DNA from: Ignavibacteria bacterium | Lineage (GTDB): Bacteria; Bacteroidota; Ignavibacteria; Kapaibacteriales; UBA4661 | Reading direction: 5' to 3' | DNA length: 5,008 bases | Assembly (NCBI GenBank): GCA_013298375.1 | Contig: JAAFHM010000380.1 | Location: 1-5,008, forward strand | Program-made: the position numbers and the translations under genes | Part shown: piece after piece, positions 1-5,008 of the stretch | How the letters are laid out: every line of letters starts with the position of its first letter | Position numbering within the stretch: position 1 is the first letter of the stretch | Notes under the pieces: model-generated | Databases searched by the model: none | What the model saw: the letters and a program-made list of their open reading frames with translations, nothing else | Told to the model about the DNA's origin: nothing

Positions 1-790
1 TTGGTAAGGTCGTTGCCGTATTGTTCAACATGGAAATTGCTCTAAATGCAATAACGTCATAGAGAGTTGGGCGAAGTTTCGCACTACTATCATCAAAGCC
101 ATAAAGCAAGATTTTAAGCGACGCGAGCGGTGTTTCTTGCAAGATTTTTTTGCCCTTCAGCGCAGCAAAATGCAGCTCTCGAATAGTTGAAATAAACTGC
201 CGTGCATCCCATATGCGAAAATCCTTGTTTCGCGCAGCAATGGTGCTGTCTGTATCGTATTTCTCCGATGCTACCAAAATTTGCCGATGTTGAATTTCCC
301 ACTCATGCCGCGAAAAGTAGAGTTCATAATATTCCGCCAACGTAGAGCGCAGAAGTGCCGCCATAACAAGGTTTTCAGGCTTTTCTGTGCTTTCATTTTG
401 AAATTGTTTCAGCATTTTTTCCAATTCTTGCGCGAAGAGTATTTCACCATTTTCGCTGGTTTCTGCCAAGAGCGAATGCTTCAGGAGCAGTGCCTTTGCG
501 GTGTGTGGGAGATTTTCGCTTGTTGCAGCCCGCGTTTCCGATAAAATTTTCTCCAAAATTGGCAACGCCGATTTTGGTAATGTCTGCTCAAGACAAGAAT
601 CTACCTTGTTCCAGAGTTTTTTGAGTGTTGTATCACGCTTCATAGTGGTTGGGGAAAGTGCTTGTGATGCTGATGATTGCTTGGGTGCAGCGACTTCGCG
701 GAGAAGACGCGGCTTTTTCACAATAGTATGGATTTGCAGCGCAAAGGCAGTGTTTATGCTGAAGAGGAGGAAGAGGAGGAACATTTTCAT
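1..790 (-). CDS. Alpha-2-macroglobulin family protein, N-terminal part (runs off left edge)
   Basis: This reading frame starts at ATG 790 and stays open to the window edge, giving 263 codons without a stop. Residues 1-18 look like a Sec signal peptide: a short basic start (MKM), a hydrophobic FLLFLLF core and an AFA cleavage site before LQ. There is no lipobox cysteine, so the protein should be periplasmic or secreted rather than a lipoprotein. After it come W60-x-KVDS, the LPKSAL segment (71-76), an alpha-helical stretch with LAEYYELYFSRHEWEI (151-166), and LRPTLYDVIAFRAI (239-252). This pattern is typical of the N-terminus of the very long Bacteroidetes alpha-2-macroglobulin (YfaS/MG2-type) proteins, usually well over 1,500 residues. 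The family consists of protease-trapping or envelope-protection proteins; the macroglobulin and thioester regions lie outside the window. An in-frame TAA just upstream leaves ATG 790 or ATG 784 as possible starts. No Shine-Dalgarno is seen. Confidence 0.8.
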   Translation of the reverse strand, partial: MKMFLLFLLFSINTAFALQIHTIVKKPRLLREVAAPKQSSASQALSPTTMKRDTTLKKLWNKVDSCLEQTLPKSALPILEKILSETRAATSENLPHTAKALLLKHSLLAETSENGEILFAQELEKMLKQFQNESTEKPENLVMAALLRSTLAEYYELYFSRHEWEIQHRQILVASEKYDTDSTIAARNKDFRIWDARQFISTIRELHFAALKGKKILQETPLASLKILLYGFDDSSAKLRPTLYDVIAFRAISMLNNTATTLP

Positions 791-851
791 AAAGCTAAGT
801 TCATAAGATTAAGCGTAAGTACCGGACACATTTGATATTTAACCCTGCAAT

Positions 852-961
852 ATTTTGCCCCCTTGATAAAGGGGGAACGGGGGATTTAAGGTTTGAAGCG
901 TCTGGCAACAAATCCCCCGCTCGCTATGCTCGCCGCCCCCTTTATCAAGGGGGCAAGATTT
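852..961. repeat. GC-rich imperfect inverted repeat (MITE-like or REP-like)
   Basis: The left arm (about 855-887) reads CCCCC-TTGATAAA-GGGGG, then AAC, then GGGGGATTT. The right arm (about 910-956) reads AAATCCCCC, then a 17-bp insert containing GCTCGCTATGCTCGC, then CCCCC-TTTATCAA-GGGGG and CAA. The two arms pair as one long hairpin with a loop of about 22 bases (888-909). Each arm also contains its own short palindrome with five-base G/C stems. The right arm is longer by the inserted segment, which itself holds a direct repeat of GCTCGC. G-run and C-run repeats of this style are known as dispersed non-coding elements in several bacterial phyla. Here it fills the gap between two minus-strand genes and runs into the 3' end of the DMP19-domain gene. 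It could weaken read-through towards the alpha-2-macroglobulin gene, but there is no clear T-run, so it is not called a terminator. Mobility is not shown: no target duplication is visible. Confidence 0.75.
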
Positions 962-1778
962 TATGCTGAACGTACAGCAATAATGCGGCTTCCAAGGCAT
1001 CGCACCGCGCAAAAAACTGTGTGTCGCATTTGTCCAGAAACTCATCGTGTTCACCATTCCACGCGCCAACAGCGTCGTTGCGCTCGTCAATATCCTGCGA
1101 GGGTTCACCGTTCGGAAAGAGCGCGTTTATGTGCTTCAGAAGGTCGGCAATGTCGGGAAAACCAAGCGTGATGAGGTCGGCAATCGTTTCGTGAATATGC
1201 TCCGCGCCAGAATTGATGTAGGGAAAAATAATGCCGCCATTGCAAACGCCATTTATCAAGGATTCAACGGTGTACCAAAGTCGCTCTGAGGCTGTAAGCG
1301 AGGAAAAATCCCGCATTGCTTTATCCACGAGTTTGCACCACTCTTCGTGAAAATCCTCGTGTGAATACTGCTTTGCAAAAATCGCTTCTTGCGTATCAAT
1401 GATTTTCATCAAGGTTTCATGCGGCATATAGCCAGCTCCTCGTTCCCAAGCCACCCATATTGCCCAGACGTACCCTTCCAAAGACCGCTTATTTTCTTGC
1501 TCCCAGCGTGTTTTCCATTCGTCGTAATCCGGTTCGCTGGTGATTTCAGGACTATCAACCGCCCAACAGCCGTAGCCAATGCCCTGTCCACCCTTCCCTT
1601 CTCGGTTGCGGAAATTTGCACGGTTTTGTATGCCTTCAGGCTCAGGGCGGTGTACTTCGGCGAGAAGTGCGCCAAGCTGCTGTTTTGTTTCCTCTTGACA
1701 ATATTGCAGATGACCTTCTGCGTAACCAGCAATGATGCTGAGTTTGTAGCCGTCGAAAGTGTATTCGGTCTGAATCAT
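945..1778 (-). CDS. DMP19/DUF4375 domain protein with unknown N-terminal half
   Basis: This 277-residue acidic protein is soluble-looking, with no signal peptide or membrane helix. Residues about 160-272 match the DMP19 (DUF4375) pattern: SLTASERLWYTVESLINGV, then NGG (180-182), a Y-I-NSG (187-191), HETIADLITLG (196-206), a helix ending in ALFPNGEP (219-226), and an acidic tail with DEFLDKCDTQFF (245-256). The family is named after a Neisseria DNA-mimic protein that binds a transcription factor; relatives are often found in accessory loci, and no enzymatic activity is known to me. The first 150 residues are not recognised. They contain a glycine-rich stretch (GKGGQGIGYGCW, 61-72) and an aromatic W-rich segment (WAIWVAWERGAGY, 105-117). 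Start ATG 1778 lies 45 bp after the stop of the DUF3592-like gene, so the two are probably cotranscribed. The last five codons (KILPP) and the TGA lie in the inverted repeat, so the original C-terminus may have differed. Confidence 0.75.
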   Translation of the reverse strand: MIQTEYTFDGYKLSIIAGYAEGHLQYCQEETKQQLGALLAEVHRPEPEGIQNRANFRNREGKGGQGIGYGCWAVDSPEITSEPDYDEWKTRWEQENKRSLEGYVWAIWVAWERGAGYMPHETLMKIIDTQEAIFAKQYSHEDFHEEWCKLVDKAMRDFSSLTASERLWYTVESLINGVCNGGIIFPYINSGAEHIHETIADLITLGFPDIADLLKHINALFPNGEPSQDIDERNDAVGAWNGEHDEFLDKCDTQFFARCDALEAALLLYVQHKILPP

Positions 1779-1823
1779 TTGGAGAAAATTGTAATGGGAA
1801 ACAGCTTGAAGCGCAAAAAATTA

Positions 1824-2297
1824 TTATTGAACTTTACCCAGAAGCAAGATTCTTTCCGGCTCTTTGGGGTCGAACACAATGTTCACTTTGTCGCCGATGT
1901 TCAGCGATTGATAAACATTCACACTCACCGCGACAGACGCTTTTTGGTAATCCCCCAACCCAGCAGAAATACTTGCGCTGTTCTTTTCAAGGGTCTTGAA
2001 TGCTTGCGCTTTGAGTTCTTCGGGCGTTTGTGCTTTTGGAACGGGATTGCTTGCGGGCGTAGGTTCTTTGCGGGTTGTGTCGGAAAAATAATTGACGGAA
2101 ACGGTATAGACCGGAGAACTTTTTCTGGATGCTTTCGAGCTGCTCATGTCCGTAACGGTTGCTGTTGTGCGAATACCGGTATCAATGAGTTCAGCATTTT
2201 GCTTGCCGCTCCAATACGCGCCAAAAACGAATACCAGAATGAGTAGTGCCAATGCGCCATAGACTATGATGGCGAGTTTTTTTACTTTTGGTGTCAT
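1824..2297 (-). CDS. DUF3592-like single-pass membrane protein
   Basis: This is a 157-residue protein. Residues 1-7 are basic (MTPKVKK), and residues 8-29 form one strong hydrophobic helix (AIIVYGALALLILVFVFGAYW). The rest is polar and should lie outside the membrane. The tail has the order seen in DUF3592 proteins: GIRTTATVTD (41-50), a beta-strand YTVSVNYF (64-71), a low-complexity P/K/A-rich and helical insert (76-128), and the closing signature GDKVNIVFDPKEPERILL (135-152). That signature resembles the G-x-x-V-x-V-x-Y-D-P-x-x-P-x-x-A motif of the family. Its molecular function is unknown. The frame extends upstream to another ATG at 2414, but that extra 39-residue piece is basic, would put the helix internally and covers the intergenic palindrome. 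ATG 2297, preceded by an A-rich CATACAAAAA, is preferred. The stop lies 45 bp before the DMP19-domain gene, which suggests a two-gene operon. DUF3592 assignment is moderate; membrane topology is firmer. Confidence 0.65.
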   Translation of the reverse strand: MTPKVKKLAIIVYGALALLILVFVFGAYWSGKQNAELIDTGIRTTATVTDMSSSKASRKSSPVYTVSVNYFSDTTRKEPTPASNPVPKAQTPEELKAQAFKTLEKNSASISAGLGDYQKASVAVSVNVYQSLNIGDKVNIVFDPKEPERILLLGKVQ

Positions 2298-2449
2298 TTT
2301 TTGTATGATGAAAAGTTGTACAACTACGTGAGATTCCTCGATGAAATTCTCACTCTTTTTTTGATACCGAAATCTTGCTTGCTTTACCAGTATTTTGCCT
2401 ATTTTACTTCCCAAATTATTTCACAAACAAACACTATTAAAGCAATCTT
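2298..2449. promoter_or_regulatory. Divergent intergenic region, probable promoters both ways
   Basis: This 152-bp AT-rich stretch separates the minus-strand DUF3592-like gene from the plus-strand membrane protein gene, so promoters for both should lie here. No convincing -35/-10 pair and no clear Bacteroidetes TTTG/TAnnTTTG pair could be placed by eye. It contains a perfect palindrome (2314-2325) and a looser 6-bp inverted repeat, GTGAGA at 2328-2333 and TCTCAC at 2348-2353, followed by a T-rich run (2354-2362). The looser repeat may be chance. Confidence 0.45.
2314..2325. promoter_or_regulatory. Perfect 12-bp palindrome, possible operator
   Basis: The sequence AGTTGTACAACT is its own reverse complement. 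Its edge lies 16 bp upstream of the preferred ATG (2297) of the DUF3592-like gene, where a dimeric repressor site would block transcription or early elongation. No regulator gene is visible in the window, so the operator role is inferred from symmetry and position only. Confidence 0.3.
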
Positions 2450-2842
2450 ATGACTGCAAGAACACATCTTTCTTTACTTGTAATGAGTTTCATTACATGG
2501 TTTGTTTTCGTACTCATTGGTTTACCAGACTACTATCAAAGTTGGGCATTCCCGTTACAGTTAGCATTGCTTCCATTAGTAACATTACTTTACTTTCCTG
2601 GGACGAAATTTATTCTCAATAAATTTCCAACAAAAGAACACTTCAGAAATTCCTTGTGGCTGGCATTGTACCTAACGTTGCCGTTATTTACCTACGATTA
2701 TATTTATATCGTTTTGATGAAAGGCGATAACATGACCTTTGTATTCCGATATTGGTATCTCAGTTTTTTTTATGTTTCATTTTGGATACAAATGCCTCTT
2801 ATTGGTTGGTGGATGGAGAAAAACAATAAAACTTTGGCATAG
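2450..2842 (+). CDS. Small four-helix membrane protein, unknown family
   Basis: This 130-residue protein consists mostly of four hydrophobic helices at about residues 7-25 (LSLLVMSFITWFVFVLIGL), 33-49, 68-90 (LWLALYLTLPLF... to IVLM) and 101-121 (YWYLSFFYVSFWIQMPLIGWW). The loop between helices 2 and 3 holds K53, K58, K62 and R66, and the C-terminus has K124 and K127. The positive-inside rule therefore puts both ends in the cytoplasm. No catalytic motif is seen and I do not recognise the family. An in-frame TAA at 2438-2440 makes ATG 2450 the first possible start; no Shine-Dalgarno precedes it. It is the only plus-strand gene. A hand count over 2461-2820 gives about 34% G+C, well below the DMP19-domain gene (roughly 50% or more in sampled lines), which hints at a separate origin. 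It could be a small accessory or immunity membrane protein, but nothing in the sequence proves this. Confidence 0.7.
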   Translation: MTARTHLSLLVMSFITWFVFVLIGLPDYYQSWAFPLQLALLPLVTLLYFPGTKFILNKFPTKEHFRNSLWLALYLTLPLFTYDYIYIVLMKGDNMTFVFRYWYLSFFYVSFWIQMPLIGWWMEKNNKTLA

Positions 2843-2854
2843 GAAAAATTGCGA

Positions 2855-3712
2855 TTACTCATACTCGCGGAAAATCAGCCAACGCGGTATATACGGCGAT
2901 TCAACGTTGATAGCAAACTTTTTCGCATCTACCGCCATGACGCACAGTGCCGTCAAACCAAATGAAAAATATCCATTCGTAGAATGCCGCATTGACTTGG
3001 TTTCCCAGTATTTTTTATGATTTTTCAAGGCTTCCACAAGACGGATGTTGAACTTTTCTTCATCCTCTTCGATGATACATTGCAGCAAAAACATCTCCGA
3101 AACACGAATCAAATCCACAAACTTCGTCCGCGTTGAGTTTTCTTGAGGTTTCATACCCTTTTCTACGGCATCAATGAGCAACGTTCCTGTATTTTCGCCA
3201 CCCGTAAAGAAGTGCGATAACAAGCGAAAATGCGCCAATTCGTATTCGGTTAGTTTCTGATTCGCTTGCCGCATAACGTTTTCGTCAATGGTTGATAAAA
3301 ACTGCAAACCTTTCATATCGCGCATGACCATACACACATCGTAGGCGGTTTTCCAGTCTTCAAAGCCCATGAAATCACGCTTTCTCTCGGATAAAAGGGT
3401 GATTTCCGTATTTTTGATGGTTAGTTTTACTCCGTCTTTTCCCGCACCAATAAGGAAATTTGCCAGTACAAACGAATGACAAAGCCGGACACGCGATAAT
3501 TTTTCCGCATTGGATAATGTACTTTCTAATGCGTAAAAGGCATGGTTGTGTGCCTCACGGGCTAATGTTCCGATAATATTTGTGGGATGCAGATGCAAGG
3601 CTTTAATGCAGAGGTCAAGCCATCCATCGAACTCTCCCAAATGATAATTGATGATGATATTATTCGGGTCAATCGGGTATTTGCGTGGAATGGTTTTCAT
3701 CGTGAAGTGCAT
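2855..3712 (-). CDS. Imm49-like immunity protein
   Basis: This 285-residue, largely alpha-helical protein has no signal peptide and is presumably cytoplasmic. The C-terminal third carries the arrangement I associate with the immunity 49 (Imm49) family. A helix leads to HKKYW (232-236), followed by GYFSFGLTALCVMAVDAKKF (247-266), and then a conserved-looking INVESPYIPRWLI (268-280), equivalent to the V-x-S-x-Y-x-P ending of that family. Near the N-terminus, FDGWLDLCIKALHLHP (28-43) also fits, as does the overall length. Imm49 proteins were predicted by comparative genomics to neutralise toxins of polymorphic toxin systems; the toxin partner here is not visible. ATG 3712 is the first standard start after the upstream gene's stop; ATG 3700 (MKTIPRKYPID) is an equally good alternative. 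It follows the LRR gene in the same direction with a 102-bp gap, and its stop is 12 bp from the convergent membrane protein gene. Confidence 0.65.
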   Translation of the reverse strand: MHFTMKTIPRKYPIDPNNIIINYHLGEFDGWLDLCIKALHLHPTNIIGTLAREAHNHAFYALESTLSNAEKLSRVRLCHSFVLANFLIGAGKDGVKLTIKNTEITLLSERKRDFMGFEDWKTAYDVCMVMRDMKGLQFLSTIDENVMRQANQKLTEYELAHFRLLSHFFTGGENTGTLLIDAVEKGMKPQENSTRTKFVDLIRVSEMFLLQCIIEEDEEKFNIRLVEALKNHKKYWETKSMRHSTNGYFSFGLTALCVMAVDAKKFAINVESPYIPRWLIFREYE

Positions 3713-3814
3713 TGAAAGTGCTTCGTTGGAATTACCCCAAAATACCTCTTTCAGGCGTGTATTTCTGCGGCTTTTAACAAGTGCGGGTGTTGGATTAACA
3801 AGTGCGCATTTCCT
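3713..3814 (-). other. Short gap open in the frame of both flanking genes
   Basis: The LRR gene stop (TGA, 3817-3815) and the Imm49-like start lie in the same reading frame, and the 34 codons between them contain no stop and no ATG, GTG or TTG. A 12-bp direct repeat, TTAACAAGTGCG, occurs at 3774-3785 and 3795-3806 with a 21-bp (7-codon) offset, so the potential peptide repeats ALV-x. There is no hairpin terminator, so co-transcription of the LRR and Imm49-like genes is plausible. The open frame may be chance, or the residue of a longer coding sequence. Confidence 0.5.
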
Positions 3815-5008
3815 TCAAAGATTCCCTGAACGCCTTGCATCTACCGCTTCTTTGAAATCAACAAAATCCTCATGCCGCAAGGAATTATCGTTGTTATCGT
3901 CAAATTCAATCTCCCGCCCCAATATCGCTTCCATTGCCTGAACGCCCGGATTACCCTCAATGTACAGGGCGTAGCACCATCCGGGAAGCGGCGAGAAATC
4001 CTGAATCTGATTATATGACATACTCACGCATGAAAACATATCAGCGAATGTGTGCGGCATTTCAGCCAAAACAGAAATATCCGAAATGGAATTATGCGCA
4101 ACACCAAGGTCTGTAAGGTTCGATAAATGCTTGATAGGCGAAATATCTTTTATTCGATTTCCCGACAAATCAAGGTCTGCAAGGCTCGTCAAATGGGCAA
4201 TCGGCGTAATATCTTCAATCTCGTTTCGTCTGCAACTGAGGCGCAGCAAACGTGATAAACCCTGAAGTGGCGTTAAGTCGCGGACTCCGTTGAAATCAAT
4301 TTCTAATTCCTCACACGCCAGTAAAGAGCGCGTAAAATCTATATTTCCCTTCAATCCGTTTTCCCAAAGCCGCAGGTCGCGCACATTTGTCAGCAACGCT
4401 AGTGTTTCTGGGTGTTCCAGCGTTACATTGAAAAGTTTTATTTCTTCTAATGCCCTGCAAGCCGCTAAGGGAGCGATGTTCAGGGTTTGATAATCGCCCC
4501 AAATTTCGAGGTTTTTCAGTTGTGGTAGATTCCCAAGTGCCTGAATGTCGCATAATTCCTTGCCAGAATAGGAAAACACTTCCAAACGAGAACAATTCCC
4601 AAGTGCCTGAATGTCGCATAATTCCTTGCCAGAATAAGAAAATGCTTCCAAGCGTGAAAGCCCTGCAAGGCTGTTCACATAACGAATGGGGATTTCGTTC
4701 AAATGCAGCGTTTTGAGATTTGGCAAGGTCGCAAGGACGGAAATATCTGAAACGGGAATATGCCCTAGTTCGAGGTGTTCCAGCGAGATTTGGTGCGCTA
4801 TTGGAGACAAATCACTGATAGAGCCGTTGCCAATTTCTAGCCTCGTGAGGTTCGGCGGCAAGGGCGGAATCACGGTGAATCGCTGTTTGTAATACTGCAT
4901 TTTGAGTGTTGTTACCCACGTAAAATGCACGAGGTCGGCAAACTCAGGTTCTGTGCCGTCTGGGAAAAAGTCAGCAGTACCGAGCCTCGTCAGATTGAGT
5001 TCTGCGGA
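3815..5008 (-). CDS. Leucine-rich-repeat protein, C-terminal part (runs off right edge)
   Basis: The frame is open from the right edge to TGA 3817-3815, giving 397 residues. A GTG at 4930 could be read as a start, but the 26 codons before it are also open and LRR-like (LNLTRLGTADFF), so the gene almost certainly begins outside the window. From about residue 52 there are some 13 repeats, mostly 22 residues long, of the form L-xx-L-x-L-xx-N-x-I-x-D-I-x-P-L-xx-L. Clear examples are SLADLDLSGNRIKDISPIKHL and NLTDLGVAHNSISDISVLAEM. This is the SDS22/internalin-like subtype, a protein-binding solenoid. Two adjacent units (about residues 118-161) are nearly identical. The array ends in a capping YIEGNPGV segment and a polar, acidic tail (FDDNNDNS, HEDFVDFKEAVDARR). 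No enzyme domain or membrane segment is visible; export cannot be judged without the N-terminus. It lies 102 bp upstream of the Imm49-like gene. Confidence 0.85.
   Translation of the reverse strand, partial: SAELNLTRLGTADFFPDGTEPEFADLVHFTWVTTLKMQYYKQRFTVIPPLPPNLTRLEIGNGSISDLSPIAHQISLEHLELGHIPVSDISVLATLPNLKTLHLNEIPIRYVNSLAGLSRLEAFSYSGKELCDIQALGNCSRLEVFSYSGKELCDIQALGNLPQLKNLEIWGDYQTLNIAPLAACRALEEIKLFNVTLEHPETLALLTNVRDLRLWENGLKGNIDFTRSLLACEELEIDFNGVRDLTPLQGLSRLLRLSCRRNEIEDITPIAHLTSLADLDLSGNRIKDISPIKHLSNLTDLGVAHNSISDISVLAEMPHTFADMFSCVSMSYNQIQDFSPLPGWCYALYIEGNPGVQAMEAILGREIEFDDNNDNSLRHEDFVDFKEAVDARRSGNL
4529..4660 (-). repeat. 66-bp tandem duplication within the LRR gene
   Basis: Copy 1 (4529-4594) and copy 2 (4595-4660) align without gaps. 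The first 42 bases are identical (4529-4570 and 4595-4636) and there are 6 differences in the remaining 24. The unit is exactly 22 codons, one LRR, and encodes SRLE-x-FSYSGKELCDIQALGN twice. The other repeats of the gene are far more diverged, so this duplication is recent. The unit is unusual in having YSGKELCDI where the other repeats mostly have N-x-I-x-DI. Confidence 0.95.

Noticed and set aside
281..806. Plus-strand open frames opposite the alpha-2-macroglobulin gene
   Set aside because: The minus frame is open for 263 codons with a signal peptide and family motifs. The plus frames are short and low in plausibility.
817..835. AAGTACCGGACACATTT segment, reminiscent of some insertion-sequence ends
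   Set aside because: There is no matching inverted partner, transposase or target duplication in the window.
839..1108. Minus-strand 89-codon frame through the inverted repeat
   Set aside because: It overlaps the DMP19-domain gene in another frame and mostly translates the repeat.
1389..2246. Long plus-strand open frame of 285 codons
   Set aside because: It lies antisense across both the DMP19-domain and DUF3592-like genes, and its translation has no recognisable domain. The minus-strand frames have family motifs.
2328..2362. GTGAGA/TCTCAC hairpin followed by a T-run, terminator-like on the plus strand
   Set aside because: The stem has only six pairs with a 14-base loop, and no plus-strand gene lies upstream to be terminated.
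2298..2414. Upstream ATG at 2414 for the DUF3592-like protein
   Set aside because: The 39 extra residues cover the intergenic palindrome and would place a basic stretch before an otherwise normal N-terminal membrane helix.
4311..4716. Other-frame open frames with duplicated peptides over the LRR repeats
   Set aside because: The duplicated peptides are produced by the 66-bp tandem repeat read in the wrong frame or strand.
1..5008. CRISPR array, tRNA or rRNA genes
   Set aside because: No regularly spaced repeats with unique spacers and no cloverleaf or rRNA-like sequence were seen. The only regular period is the 66-bp LRR unit.

Overview
The window looks like chromosomal DNA of a Bacteroidota/FCB-group bacterium (Bacteroidetes, Chlorobi or a relative). 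The main reason is the left-hand gene. Its exported N-terminal region has the features typical of the long alpha-2-macroglobulin-like proteins of Bacteroidetes, including the W-x-KVDS and LRPTLYD motifs. Weak or absent Shine-Dalgarno sequences in front of the starts fit the same group. No species can be named from this sequence alone.

Layout, left to right. (1) 1-790, minus: the first 263 codons of an exported alpha-2-macroglobulin family protein, cut by the left edge. (2) 791-944: a gene-free gap occupied mostly by a GC-rich imperfect inverted repeat of about 110 bp (852-961), which also supplies the last five codons and stop of the next gene. (3) 945-1778, minus: a 277-residue protein with a C-terminal DMP19/DUF4375 domain and an unrecognised N-terminal half. 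(4) 1824-2297, minus: a one-helix membrane protein with a DUF3592-like tail, 45 bp upstream of the DMP19 gene and probably cotranscribed with it. (5) 2298-2449: a divergent intergenic region with a perfect 12-bp palindrome. (6) 2450-2842, plus: an AT-rich gene for a small four-helix membrane protein, the only plus-strand gene. (7) 2855-3712, minus: an Imm49-like immunity protein, convergent with the previous gene at 12 bp. (8) 3713-3814: a short gap that stays open in the reading frame of both flanking genes. (9) 3815-5008, minus: a leucine-rich-repeat protein cut by the right edge, with a recent 66-bp internal duplication.

How the genes may work together: an Imm49-like protein, a DMP19-domain protein, an LRR protein and two small membrane proteins next to one another resemble the accessory or immunity islands linked to polymorphic toxin systems. 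No toxin, secretion marker, transposase, integrase, CRISPR array, tRNA or rRNA is visible. The immunity-island reading is therefore an inference from gene families and context. The alpha-2-macroglobulin gene is probably an independent unit downstream of the inverted repeat.
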